From: Nocardioides sp. zg-1230
Lineage (GTDB): Bacteria; Actinomycetota; Actinomycetes; Propionibacteriales; Nocardioidaceae
Reading direction: 5' to 3'
Length of the DNA: 64,000 nucleotides
Assembly (NCBI RefSeq): GCF_013155335.1
Contig: NZ_JABJQZ010000004.1
Coordinates: forward strand, 310,001 to 374,000
Part shown: piece by piece, positions 44,179-52,506 of the stretch
Numbering within the stretch: the stretch's first letter is position 1
How the letters are laid out: every line of letters starts with the position of its first letter
Made by a program: the position numbers and the translations under genes
The notes under the pieces: model-generated
Told to the model about the DNA's origin: nothing
Databases searched by the model: none
Seen by the model: the letters and a program-made list of their open reading frames with translations, nothing else

Positions 44179-44344
44179 GGGTCGCGGCTTGGGACATCGC
44201 GTCGCGCTCCGTCGATGTCGTGGGCCGCCAGGGTGGAGCGCCGCCAGGGTGGGGCGCCGCCAGGTGGGCGCCGGTGTGGGCCGCCACCTGAGGGTGGCGG
44301 CGCTGGACATCGAGATGGGCTGGGGAAGTGTCGTACGCCGCCAG
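44176..44344. repeat. Divergent family D repeats downstream of endonuclease-like gene
   Basis: Unit 1 starts with GTGAGGGTCGCGGCTTGGGA at 44176 and closes with GATGTCGTGGGCCGCCAGGG (44214-44233). A short stutter of GCCGCCAGGGTGG-like copies follows (44226-44262). Unit 2 starts with GAGGGTGGCGGCGCTGGACA at 44292 and closes GTGTCGTACGCCGCCAGGGT by 44344. They are older or rearranged copies of the units at 43009-43142. Confidence 0.65.
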
Positions 44345-44454
44345 GGTCCGCCAGCCCGGGCTGCGGCGGCGTCCATGCGAGCACGACCACGGGGAATATC
44401 CGCCGGTGTGCGACCATTGAGCCAAGCAGTACCCGAGACTTCTGGAGTGATGAG

Positions 44455-44814
44455 ATGACCGAGCAGGTCGAGACCACTGAGCGCCGCACCGACCAGATCA
44501 ACCTCTCCGCTGTCGCCGCCGGCAAGGTGAAGAGCCTCCTCGAGCAGGAGGGTCGCGACGACCTGGCCCTGCGGATCTCCGTGCAGCCGGGTGGCTGCTC
44601 GGGCCTCCGCTACCAGCTCTTCTTCGACGAGCGCACCCTCGACGGCGACGTGACCACCGACTTCGACGGCGTGACCGTGGTCGTCGACCGGATGAGCGTC
44701 CCCTACCTCAACGGTGCCGAGATCGACTTCGTCGACACCATCGAGAAGCAGGGCTTCACGATCGACAACCCCAACGCCACCGGCTCCTGCGCCTGCGGCG
44801 ACAGCTTCCACTGA
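44455..44814 (+). CDS. erpA: Iron-sulfur cluster insertion protein ErpA
   Basis: 119 residues, A-type carrier. It hands Fe-S clusters to apoproteins. The three conserved cysteines are Cys48 (QPGGCSGLRY), Cys112 and Cys114 (GSCACGDSFH). TGGAGTGATGAG supplies a ribosome-binding site before the ATG. In the window the possible clients are NadA, the molybdoenzyme and the Rieske protein QcrA. Confidence 0.95.
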   Translation: MTEQVETTERRTDQINLSAVAAGKVKSLLEQEGRDDLALRISVQPGGCSGLRYQLFFDERTLDGDVTTDFDGVTVVVDRMSVPYLNGAEIDFVDTIEKQGFTIDNPNATGSCACGDSFH

Positions 44815-44836
44815 GGCGCGTCGACACAGACACACA

Positions 44837-44870
44837 CGAAGGGCCCCAGCCGATTGGCTGGGGCCCTTCG
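44837..44870. terminator. Bidirectional terminator between erpA and convergent gene
   Basis: CGAAGGGCCCCAGCC (44837-44851) pairs perfectly with GGCTGGGGCCCTTCG (44856-44870) around GATT. It lies in the 81-bp gap between convergent genes and is followed by TCGT; on the other strand the hairpin is followed by TGTGTGTG. Confidence 0.8.
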
Positions 44871-44895
44871 TCGTACGTCGCGGCGGCTGGCGAAG

Positions 44896-45150
44896 TCAGT
44901 CCAGGTGCAGGTGCAGCGCGTTGGCGATCCGGGCGGCGGCGTCGGAGACCCGGATCTCGCGCTTGGCGACCTCGGCCGGGTAGTCGTCGAAGCGCAGGCT
45001 CGGGGCCGGGGACACGGCGGCCCGGGCCGCGCGATCGAAGCGGCTCTGGAGGCCGAGGTTGCGGCTGGTCTCGCGACCGTCGGCGGCCATCTCGGCGGGG
45101 GTGCCCAGCTCGTCACTGAAGAGGGGCGCGGGGCGTCGTGACGTCGTCAT
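44896..45150 (-). CDS. Small protein of unknown function
   Basis: 84 residues (MTTSRRPAPLFSDELG ... ARIANALHLHLD), soluble and charged, with no recognised domain. Support comes from codon positions rich in G/C at third bases, from its position in a divergent pair with adenosine kinase, and from a TAGCGT hexamer exactly seven bases before the ATG. The terminator after erpA also serves its 3' end. Confidence 0.6.
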   Translation of the reverse strand: MTTSRRPAPLFSDELGTPAEMAADGRETSRNLGLQSRFDRAARAAVSPAPSLRFDDYPAEVAKREIRVSDAAARIANALHLHLD

Positions 45151-45157
45151 GGGCACG

Positions 45158-45206
45158 ACGCTATTGGCTACTGATGCGTATCCCGAGCCGTACCGCGAGG
45201 TAGTGT
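45158..45206. promoter_or_regulatory. Back-to-back leaderless promoters for the 84-residue gene and adoK
   Basis: Minus-strand TAGCGT (45158-45163) is seven bases before the ATG at 45150. Plus-strand TAGTGT (45201-45206) is eight bases before the GTG at 45215. Only 64 bp separate the two start codons, so the promoters overlap in their upstream elements. Confidence 0.5.
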
Positions 45207-45214
45207 CTCGCGGC

Positions 45215-46201
45215 GTGTCCCTCCTCGTTGCCGGATCCATCGCGACCGACCACCTGATGTCCTTCCCGGGCAAGTTCGCCGACAGCCTGGTGGTCGACCA
45301 GCTCGACAAGCTCTCGGTGTCCTTCCTGGTCGAGGACCTCGAGGTGCGCCGCGGCGGCTGTGCCGCCAACATCTGCTTCGGGCTGGGCAACCTGGGCCTG
45401 CGCCCGGTACTGGTCGGCGCGGTGGGCGAGGACTTCGCCGAGTACCGCTCGTGGCTCGAGCGGCACAACGTCGACTGCGACTCGGTGCACGTCTCGGAGA
45501 CCCGCCACACCGCCCGCTTCGTGTGCACCAACGACACCTCGATGGCGCAGATCGCGAGCTTCTACGCCGGCGCGATGAGCGAGTCCCGCGAGATCGAGCT
45601 CAAGCCGATCGTCGACCGCGTCGGCGCCCCCGACTACGTGATCATCGGCCCGGACGACCCGGACGGGATGCTGCGCCACACCGAGGAGTGCCGCCAGCGG
45701 GGCTACCGCTTCCTGGCCGACCCCTCGCAGCAGCTGGCCTTCGGCGACGGCGACCTCATCCGGCCCCTCATCGACGGCGCGGACATCCTGTTCTCGAACG
45801 AGTACGAGGCCAGCCTCATCACCCAGAAGACCGGTTGGAGCCGCGAGGAGATCCTCTCCCGCGTCGGCACGTGGGTCGTGACCCTGGGCCCGAACGGCGT
45901 CCGGATCGACAGTGAGGGCCAGGAGTCGATCGTCGTCGGCGCCGTCCCCGAGATCGCCAAGGTCGAGCCGACCGGCGTCGGCGACGCCTTCCGCGCGGGC
46001 TTCCTCGCGGCCCTCACCTGGGGCCTCGGCCACGAACGTGCCGCGCAGCTCGGCTGCCTCCTCGCGGTCCACGTGGTCGAGAAGGTCGGCACCCAGGAGT
46101 ACGAGATCTCCCGCGGCGCGTTCCTCGAGCGGTGCGCGAAGACGTACGGCGACGACGCCGCCGCCGACTTCGAGCCGCACCTGCGCACCATCCGGCCCTG
46201 A
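45215..46201 (+). CDS. adoK: PfkB family adenosine kinase
   Basis: 328 residues. The sequence VSLLVAGSIATDHLMSFPG, SFLVEDLEVRRGG, MAQIASFYAGAMSE and ADPSQQLA closely follow, from memory, the biochemically defined adenosine kinase of Mycobacterium tuberculosis. The catalytic motif is TGVGDAFRAGFL. It salvages adenosine to AMP. GTG at 45215 is set by the family N-terminus and the TAGTGT -10. It lies between erpA and the ctaC operon, as in mycobacteria. Confidence 0.9.
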   Translation: MSLLVAGSIATDHLMSFPGKFADSLVVDQLDKLSVSFLVEDLEVRRGGCAANICFGLGNLGLRPVLVGAVGEDFAEYRSWLERHNVDCDSVHVSETRHTARFVCTNDTSMAQIASFYAGAMSESREIELKPIVDRVGAPDYVIIGPDDPDGMLRHTEECRQRGYRFLADPSQQLAFGDGDLIRPLIDGADILFSNEYEASLITQKTGWSREEILSRVGTWVVTLGPNGVRIDSEGQESIVVGAVPEIAKVEPTGVGDAFRAGFLAALTWGLGHERAAQLGCLLAVHVVEKVGTQEYEISRGAFLERCAKTYGDDAAADFEPHLRTIRP

Positions 46202-46229
46202 TCGAAACCTGGTCGCTCGACCGCGGCCC

Positions 46230-46487
46230 TCAGGCCAGCCGTCGTACGACGTAGCGCGGGGCGCCGTCCTCGGCGACGTCGGCACCGACGTAGTCCTGCG
46301 CCTTCATCCGGCACCAGGCCGGTACGTCGACCGCCGCGGCCGGGTCGTGGGCGACCACCGCCAGCAGCTCGCCGACCTCGACGTCAGCGAGGTGGCGCGC
46401 GAGCTCGATGACCGGCATCGGGCACGGCATCTCCCGGCAGTCCAGCTCGAGCGCCAGGTCCCAGGGCTCGGCCGGGGAGGCGCTCAC
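46230..46487 (-). CDS. tusA: TusA-family sulfur carrier protein
   Basis: 85 residues. The TusA motif is ELDCREMPCPMPVIELARHL, with the sulfur-accepting cysteine Cys22 in Cys-Pro-Met-Pro and another Cys at 17. The IF3-C-like fold ends in the VVRRLA strand. It overlaps the stop of the upstream cysteine desulfurase by four bases (GTGA), which implies that it takes persulfide from that enzyme. The acceptor pathway (tRNA thiolation, molybdenum cofactor or thiosulfate) is not shown here. Confidence 0.88.
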   Translation of the reverse strand: MSASPAEPWDLALELDCREMPCPMPVIELARHLADVEVGELLAVVAHDPAAAVDVPAWCRMKAQDYVGADVAEDGAPRYVVRRLA

Positions 46488-47611
46488 AGGCCCACCCGGG
46501 ACCGGATCTCCGCGACCACCTCGGGCAGCACGTCGCAGAAGGCGTCGACGTCGGCGCGCGTGGTGTCGCGCTGCAGCGAGAGCCGGACGTTGCCGTGGGT
46601 GAGCACGCCCATCGCCTCCAGCACGCGGCTCGGGGTCAGCGTCGAGGCCGTGCACGCCGAGCCGCTGGCGATGCCGAAGCCGCGCCGGTCGAGCTCGGTG
46701 ACGAGCGCCTCGCCGTCGACGTAGAGGCACGAGAACGTCACCAGGTGGGGGAGGCGCCGGTCCGGGTCGCCGACGACCTCGACGTCGGGCACCTCCGCGG
46801 CCACCCGGCGGCGTACGACGTCCACGAGCGCGTGCTGGCGCGGGTTCACCTCGTCGCGCTCGGCCACCACCGCCTGCAGCGAGGCCGCCGCGGCGAGGAC
46901 GGCCGGGACGTTCTCGAAGCCCGTCGAGCGCTCGTCGATCCGGTCGTCGCCGGGGAAGGGGTTGCGCCATCGCGCGCGCTTGCGGACCAGCAGGACGCCG
47001 ACACCCGCCGGGCCGCCCCACTTGTGCGCCGATCCCGCGGCCGCCGCCCAGCCGGACGGCAGCGGCAGCCGGCCCATCGAGGCGCAGGCGTCGGTGAACA
47101 GCGGGACGTCATCGGGGAGCTCGAAGCCACCGACGTCCTGGATCGTGCCGACCTCGTGGTTGGCCGTCTGGAGCGCGACGACCGCGGTGCCGGGGGAGGA
47201 CGCGTTCTCGACGAGGTCGCCGTCGTGGACACGCCCGTCGCCCTCGACGCCGACCTCGAACGACTCGGCGCCCCACGCCACCGCGTGCCGCACGGCGGAG
47301 TGCTCCACGGCCGAGTGGACGACCACGGTGCCGCGACGAGAGCCCCTCACCAGGCCCAGCAGTCCGAGGTGGACCGCGTGCGTGCCGCTCGGGGTGAAGG
47401 TCACCTCGTCGGGCCGCACGCCCAGCGCGTCTGCGGTCGCCTCCCGTGCGTTGTCGAGCAGCAGCCGCGCCTCGCGGCCGGCGCGGTGCAGCCGCCGCGG
47501 GTCGGCGTACCCCCTGTCCAGGGCGGCCAGGAGCACCTCGCGCGCCGCCGGGTGCAGCGGCGCCGAGGACGCGCTGTCGAGGTCGGCGGGCCCAGGCGGA
47601 GGGGCAGTCAC
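46484..47611 (-). CDS. Cysteine desulfurase (NifS/IscS-like)
   Basis: 375 residues, PLP-dependent class V aminotransferase fold. The PLP lysine is Lys197 in GSAHKWGGPAG and the persulfide cysteine is Cys320 in GSACTAST. ALQTANHEVGTIQ is also conserved. It releases sulfur from cysteine and, given the coupled tusA, probably passes it to TusA. It is not the SUF/ISC operon enzyme, since no scaffold gene is near. It is divergent from ctaC. Confidence 0.9.
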   Translation of the reverse strand: MTAPPPGPADLDSASSAPLHPAAREVLLAALDRGYADPRRLHRAGREARLLLDNAREATADALGVRPDEVTFTPSGTHAVHLGLLGLVRGSRRGTVVVHSAVEHSAVRHAVAWGAESFEVGVEGDGRVHDGDLVENASSPGTAVVALQTANHEVGTIQDVGGFELPDDVPLFTDACASMGRLPLPSGWAAAAGSAHKWGGPAGVGVLLVRKRARWRNPFPGDDRIDERSTGFENVPAVLAAAASLQAVVAERDEVNPRQHALVDVVRRRVAAEVPDVEVVGDPDRRLPHLVTFSCLYVDGEALVTELDRRGFGIASGSACTASTLTPSRVLEAMGVLTHGNVRLSLQRDTTRADVDAFCDVLPEVVAEIRSRVGL

Positions 47612-47720
47612 AGGGGCAACTTATGCCACGCGGAGCCGCCTCGGCGCGGGCGGACAGACCCTGACCGGCGCAGATCGGCCGACACCCGACCCTGCCCCGC
47701 ACGACGCGGCCAGTTGGGGA

Positions 47721-47726
47721 TACCCT
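47721..47726 (+). promoter_or_regulatory. Candidate ctaC operon promoter -10
   Basis: TACCCT matches TANNNT 36 bases upstream of ctaC, and GAGAGAGAGG before the start codon (47745-47755) is the ribosome-binding site. Confidence 0.35.
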
Positions 47727-47762
47727 CTGTCTGTCGACAAGGACCGAGAGAGAGGCTCATCA

Positions 47763-48674
47763 GTGGGTCTGCAAGTCCCCAAGCTTTCGGGCGCGCCCGT
47801 GCGGCGCACCCTGAGGGTCGCGCTGCTGGGCGTGGCGATGCTGGTGCTGGCCGGGTGTTCCGAGGCCGACCAGCACCAGATCCGCAACCTCGCGATGCCC
47901 GACCGCGCCAGCGCTGAAGGTCCCTACACCTACGAGCTGTGGAAGTGGGCCTGGGTCGCCGCGATGGTGACCGGCGTCATCGTCTGGGGCCTCATCTTCT
48001 ACGCGGTGGTGAGGTTCCGTCGCCGCAGCGACGACGAGGTGCCGCGGCAGACGCGCTACAACCTGCCGCTCGAGGTCTTCTACACGATCGCCCCGGTCCT
48101 CATGTGCGTGGTGTTCTTCTTCCACACCGTCCGGGTCCAGGACGAGGTCCTCAACATCGACCCCGAGCCCGACATGACCGTCGAGGTGCTCGGCCAGCAG
48201 TGGTCGTGGACCTTCAACCACGGCGTCGGTGAGCAGGACCCCTCCGCGACCGCCACGGGCGACGACTTCGCCTACGGCTCCTACGTCTACACGTCCGGCA
48301 CCGGCGCCCAGATCCCGACGCTCGTGCTGCCGGTCGACCAGACCATCCAGTTCAACCTCCACTCGCCCGACGTGATCCACGACTTCGGCGTCCCGTCGTT
48401 CCTCGTGAAGATGGACGTCATCCCCGGCAGGGTCAACAGGCTCCAGGTCACCCCGACCGTCGAGGGCACCTACGCCGGCAAGTGCTACGAGCTCTGCGGT
48501 GTCTCCCACTCGCGGATGCTCTTCAACGTCGAGGTCGTCAGCCAGGACGAGTACGACGCCTACCTCGGCGAGCTGGCTGACGCCGGCAACACCGCCGAGC
48601 TGCCCATCCTCGGCGGCGACTACGTCCGCGAGCAGGCGGGTCTCGAGGACGATTCGGAAGGACACAGCGAGTGA
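47763..48674 (+). CDS. ctaC: Cytochrome c oxidase subunit II
   Basis: 303 residues. The N-terminus is a lipoprotein signal ([14 protein letters not shown], Cys32), then two membrane helices ([20 protein letters not shown] and [19 protein letters not shown]). The periplasmic cupredoxin carries the CuA site: His in SPDVIHDF, and [14 protein letters not shown] with both cysteines, His and Met. It passes electrons from the bc1 cytochrome c to subunit I. GTG start after GAGAGAGG. The stop overlaps ctaD (GTGA). Confidence 0.95.
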   Translation: MGLQVPKLSGAPVRRTLRVALLGVAMLVLAGCSEADQHQIRNLAMPDRASAEGPYTYELWKWAWVAAMVTGVIVWGLIFYAVVRFRRRSDDEVPRQTRYNLPLEVFYTIAPVLMCVVFFFHTVRVQDEVLNIDPEPDMTVEVLGQQWSWTFNHGVGEQDPSATATGDDFAYGSYVYTSGTGAQIPTLVLPVDQTIQFNLHSPDVIHDFGVPSFLVKMDVIPGRVNRLQVTPTVEGTYAGKCYELCGVSHSRMLFNVEVVSQDEYDAYLGELADAGNTAELPILGGDYVREQAGLEDDSEGHSE

Positions 48675-50452
48675 GCGCCCCCACCACGTCCCGCCCGGAG
48701 GCAGCGACACCGCCCCCGGAGCCCAGGAAGCGTCTCGGCGAGCAGGCCGTGCGCATCATGACCACGACCGATCACAAGCTGATCGGCAAGATGTACCTGA
48801 TCACCTCGTTCGCGTGGTTCGTCATCGCCGGCGTCATGGCCATGCTGATCCGCTCGGAGCTGGCCTACCCCGGTCAGCAGATCGTCAACGACCAGCTCTA
48901 CAACCAGCTGTTCACGATGCACGGCACGATCATGCTGCTGCTCTTCGCGACGCCGCTGTTCTTCGGCTTCGCCAACGTGATCATGCCGCTCCAGATCGGC
49001 GCCCCCGACGTCGCCTTCCCGCGCCTCAACATGTTCAGCTACTGGCTGTTCCTGTTCGGCGGCCTGATCGCGGCGTCCGGCTTCCTCACGCCCTCCGGTG
49101 CCGCCGACTTCGGCTGGTTCGCCTACACGCCGCTCTCCGACGCCGTACGCAGCCCGGGCGTGGGTGGCGACCTGTGGATCATGGGCCTCTGGATGGCCGG
49201 TCTCGGCTCCATCCTCGGTGGCGTCAACTTCATCACCACGATCATCTGCATGCGCGCACCCGGCATGACGATGTTCCGGATGCCGATCTTCGTGTGGAAC
49301 ACGCTGATCACCAGCATGCTCGTGATCATGGTGTTCCCGATCCTGGCGGGCGCGCTGCTCTCGCTGGAGGCCGACCGGATCCTCGGGGCCCACGTCTTCG
49401 ACCCGTCGCACGGCGGCCCGATCCTGTGGCAGCACCTGTTCTGGTTCTTCGGCCACCCCGAGGTCTACATCATCGCGCTGCCGTTCTTCGGCATCGTCTC
49501 GGAGATCCTCCCGGTCTTCAGCCGCAAGCCGATCTTCGGCTACGTCGGCCTGGTCGCGGCGACCCTCGGCATCGCGATGCTGTCCGTCGCCGTGTGGGCC
49601 CACCACATGTTCGTCACCGGCGCGGTCGACCTGCCGTTCTTCTCCGGCATGACGTTCCTGATCGCGGTGCCGACAGGAGTGAAGTTCTTCAACTGGATCG
49701 GCACGATGTGGGGCGGATCGGTGTCGTTCGACACCCCCATGCTGTGGTCGATCGGCTTCCTGGTGACCTTCCTCTTCGGTGGCCTCACCGGCGTCATCCT
49801 GGCCAGCCCGCCGCTCGACTTCCACGTCTCCGACTCCTACTTCGTGGTGGCGCACTTCCACTACGTCGTCTTCGGCACCGTGGTGTTCGCGATGTTCGCC
49901 GGGTTCTACTTCTGGTGGCCCAAGATGACCGGCCGGATGCTCGACGAGCGCCTCGGCAAGGTCCACTTCTGGATCCTCTTCGTCGGCTTCCACACCACCT
50001 TCCTCGTCCAGCACTGGCTGGGTGTCGAGGGCATGCCGCGTCGCTACGCCGACTACCTGCCCGAGGACGGCTTCACCACGCTCAACCAGATCTCCACGGT
50101 GGGCTCGTTCCTCCTGGCCGCCTCGACGCTGCCGTTCTTCCTCAACGTCTACCTCTCGGCCAAGGCGCCGAAGGTGACCGTGGACGACCCGTGGGGCTGG
50201 GGCCGCTCGCTCGAGTGGGCGACCAGCTGCCCGCCCCCGCGCCACAACTTCCACATGCTGCCGCGCATCCGATCGGAGTCGCCCGCCTTCGACCTGCACC
50301 ACCCCGAGGTGGCGCTGCTCGAGCTCGACGACAACCCGGCCGAGGGCAACGGCGACGTGGCCGACGCACCTGAGGTGGACGGCCGCGAGGAGATGCTGCG
50401 CGAGCGCGCCGACCTGCCGGTCGACCGCACCGACGAGGAGAGGGACCGATGA
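48671..50452 (+). CDS. ctaD: Cytochrome c oxidase subunit I
   Basis: 593 residues with twelve membrane helices. It holds heme a, heme a3 and CuB of the aa3 oxidase. The proton-channel and metal-site region [19 protein letters not shown] with its cross-linked His-Tyr, the [14 protein letters not shown] [13 protein letters not shown], and the heme ligand stretch [11 protein letters not shown] are intact. The 60-residue C-terminal tail is hydrophilic. GTG overlaps ctaC; the stop overlaps ctaF. Confidence 0.97.
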   Translation: MSAPTTSRPEAATPPPEPRKRLGEQAVRIMTTTDHKLIGKMYLITSFAWFVIAGVMAMLIRSELAYPGQQIVNDQLYNQLFTMHGTIMLLLFATPLFFGFANVIMPLQIGAPDVAFPRLNMFSYWLFLFGGLIAASGFLTPSGAADFGWFAYTPLSDAVRSPGVGGDLWIMGLWMAGLGSILGGVNFITTIICMRAPGMTMFRMPIFVWNTLITSMLVIMVFPILAGALLSLEADRILGAHVFDPSHGGPILWQHLFWFFGHPEVYIIALPFFGIVSEILPVFSRKPIFGYVGLVAATLGIAMLSVAVWAHHMFVTGAVDLPFFSGMTFLIAVPTGVKFFNWIGTMWGGSVSFDTPMLWSIGFLVTFLFGGLTGVILASPPLDFHVSDSYFVVAHFHYVVFGTVVFAMFAGFYFWWPKMTGRMLDERLGKVHFWILFVGFHTTFLVQHWLGVEGMPRRYADYLPEDGFTTLNQISTVGSFLLAASTLPFFLNVYLSAKAPKVTVDDPWGWGRSLEWATSCPPPRHNFHMLPRIRSESPAFDLHHPEVALLELDDNPAEGNGDVADAPEVDGREEMLRERADLPVDRTDEERDR

Positions 50453-50847
50453 AGGCCGAGGCATGGATCTTCGGGATCACCACCGTGTTCGTCGCGGTGG
50501 TGGCTCCGGGCTACTGGTTCCTCTCCGGGGACTGGACCGGCACCTCCGCGCTCGTGATGACCGCGCTCCTCACCGCGATGATCACCCTCTACCTCGGCTT
50601 CCACGCCTCGCGCATGGACCCGCGGCCGGAGGACCGCAAGGAGGGTGAGATCGCCGACGGTGCCGGCGAGCTGGGCTTCTTCCCGCCCTACTCCTGGTGG
50701 CCGCTGTGGTGCGCCCTCGCCCTCGGCGTCATCGTCTACGGCACCGCGATGGCGGCCTGGTGGCTGGTCATCATCGGCTTCACCGCCGGTGCGGTCGTGA
50801 CCTGCGGTTTCGTCTTCGAGTACTACCGGGGCGAGCACGCCCACTGA
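50449..50847 (+). CDS. ctaF: Actinobacterial cytochrome c oxidase subunit IV
   Basis: 132 residues with four hydrophobic segments ([77 protein letters not shown]). It matches CtaF, the actinobacterial-specific fourth subunit of the aa3 oxidase supercomplex. The ATG overlaps the ctaD stop by four bases. Confidence 0.92.
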   Translation: MKAEAWIFGITTVFVAVVAPGYWFLSGDWTGTSALVMTALLTAMITLYLGFHASRMDPRPEDRKEGEIADGAGELGFFPPYSWWPLWCALALGVIVYGTAMAAWWLVIIGFTAGAVVTCGFVFEYYRGEHAH

Positions 50848-50871
50848 GCAACGCCCCTCGTGGCAATTCTG

Positions 50872-50909
50872 GAAGAGCCCGTCCGCGTCGTACGCTGGAC
50901 GGGTTCTTC
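50872..50909 (+). terminator. ctaCDF terminator
   Basis: GAAGAGCCCGTCC (50872-50884) pairs with GGACGGGTTCTTC (50897-50909) over 13 bp with one G-U pair, followed by TGTT. It starts 25 bases after ctaF. Confidence 0.7.
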
Positions 50910-50954
50910 TGTTCCACCGCCCGTGAGGGTGGGCAACCCTGGGGGTCACGTCGC

Positions 50955-52187
50955 ATGCGCTCACGCGCGCTCCGGTCCACGCGTCCCGCGCATCGTCGTA
51001 CGACGGCCGCGGCGGCTCTCCTGACGCTGTCCGCCGGCCTCGCCGCCTGCAGCAGCAGCGGCTCGACTCCTGGTGACGACTCCCAGGCCGGTGCCACGGA
51101 CGCTCCCGGCGCCACGCAGGCCGCCGACCCGGTCGACCCGGTCCGGCTGACGACCAGCTTCACCGACGCCGGTGCCGTACCGATCGACGCGCCGGTGACC
51201 GTGTCCGCGACCGGCGGTGACCTGTCCGACGTACGCGTGACGTCGGCGGTCGGGCCGGTCGAGGGTCGCGTCGAGGGCGGCACGTGGACCTCGACCACCC
51301 GGCTAGAACCCGGCACCGACTACCGGATCACCGCTTCCGCGACGCGCTCCGACGGCCAGGCGGTCGAGCGCACGCGCGGCTTCCACACCGTCGACCTGAC
51401 CCTCGACGAGCAGACGTTCGCCGCGGTCGCTCCGCTCGACGGGGAGACCGTCGGCGTCGGCATGCCCGTGGTGGTGACCTTCGACCTGCCCGTCACCGAC
51501 CGTGCGCTGTTCGAGAAGCACATGACGGTGACCAGCACGCCCGCGCAGAAGGGCTCGTGGTACTGGCTGAGCGACCGCGAGGCGCACTTCCGCCCGGCAC
51601 GCTACTGGAAGGCCGGCACCGACGTGTCGGTCGACCTCGACATCAACAGCCTGCCCGCGGGCAACGGGATCTACGGCCAGGAGTCGCGCCGCGTCGACTT
51701 CCAGGTCGGCGACGCCAATGTCTACAAGGTCAACGCCCAGACCCACCAGATGCAGGTCTTCAGCAACGGCAAGCTGCTCCGCACGCTGCCGATCACCACC
51801 GGCAAACCCGGGTTCACCACCCGCTCGGGCGTGAAGGTGATCATGGAGAAGTTCGAGTCCCGGCGGATGAACTCCGAGACGGTCGGCATCAACCGCAACA
51901 GCCCCGAGGCCTACGACATCGACGACGTCCGCTGGGCGATGCGGCTCACCCACTCCGGCGAGTTCATCCACGCCGCCCCGTGGTCGGTGGGCTCGCAGGG
52001 CTACGCCAACGTGTCCCACGGCTGCACGGGCCTGTCGACTGCTGACGCCGGATGGCTCTACGCCATGAGCCGACGCGGCGACGTCGTGGAGTACACCGGC
52101 ACCGACCGCCCGATGACCCTCGAGAACGGCTACGGCGACTGGAACCTCGCTCCCGCCGCCTGGAAGCAGGGCTCGGCGCTCAGCTGA
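50955..52187 (+). CDS. L,D-transpeptidase lipoprotein (YkuD, Ig-like domains)
   Basis: 410 residues. The signal peptide ends in a lipobox GLAAC (Cys32) followed by a Ser/Thr-rich linker. Two Ig-like domains (about 60-250) come before the YkuD catalytic domain, whose active cysteine Cys357 is in ANVSHGCTGLS, with the conserved GEFIHAAPW histidine. The architecture is that of the mycobacterial LdtMt2 type enzymes that form 3-3 crosslinks in peptidoglycan. It stands alone between the ctaCDF and qcr operons. Confidence 0.92.
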   Translation: MRSRALRSTRPAHRRTTAAAALLTLSAGLAACSSSGSTPGDDSQAGATDAPGATQAADPVDPVRLTTSFTDAGAVPIDAPVTVSATGGDLSDVRVTSAVGPVEGRVEGGTWTSTTRLEPGTDYRITASATRSDGQAVERTRGFHTVDLTLDEQTFAAVAPLDGETVGVGMPVVVTFDLPVTDRALFEKHMTVTSTPAQKGSWYWLSDREAHFRPARYWKAGTDVSVDLDINSLPAGNGIYGQESRRVDFQVGDANVYKVNAQTHQMQVFSNGKLLRTLPITTGKPGFTTRSGVKVIMEKFESRRMNSETVGINRNSPEAYDIDDVRWAMRLTHSGEFIHAAPWSVGSQGYANVSHGCTGLSTADAGWLYAMSRRGDVVEYTGTDRPMTLENGYGDWNLAPAAWKQGSALS

Positions 52188-52285
52188 CGCTCGCTCGCGC
52201 CCGAGCGGTCCGACAGGCGGCTTCCGGGCCGCTCGATCCCGCCTCACCCACCGCCCGCCGGGGTGTCGTACGCCGACACGCGGGG

Positions 52286-52424
52286 AGCGGTGGTCCACCC
52301 ACATTCGCATCGTCAGGAATGTGGCTCCACCGCCGCCCGCCGGGGTGCCCTACGTCGGCGCGCCGGGGAGCGGTGGTCCGCCCACATTCTCGTCGCCCGG
52401 AACGTGGCTGGACCACCGCCCGCG
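52286..52424. repeat. Two palindromic intergenic repeats, family A, second locus
   Basis: The 319-bp gap 52188-52506 has no gene. It holds two units beginning AGCGGTGGTCC-(A/G)CCCACATTC at 52286 and 52369, closed by GAATGTGGCT or GAACGTGGCTGGACCACCGC. The units share their 5' flank (GTACGCCGACACGCGGGG versus CTACGTCGGCGCGCCGGGG), so the duplicated block is about 83 bp. The design is that of 10170-10309, 42 kb away, and again the gap is convergent. Confidence 0.75.
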
Positions 52425-52452
52425 GGAGAACCGTCGGCGAACCGAAGACAAG

Positions 52453-52490
52453 ACGAGGGCCCGCCGGGAAGCTTCCCGGCGGGCCCTCGT
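52453..52490. terminator. 38-bp perfect palindrome between ldt gene and qcrB
   Basis: ACGAGGGCCCGCCGGGAAG (52453-52471) is followed without any gap by its exact reverse complement, ending at 52490. It is 17 bases from the 3' end of qcrB and serves as a bidirectional terminator, most directly for the qcr operon read on the minus strand. Confidence 0.75.
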
Positions 52491-52506
52491 GCAGGTCGTA
52501 CGACGA

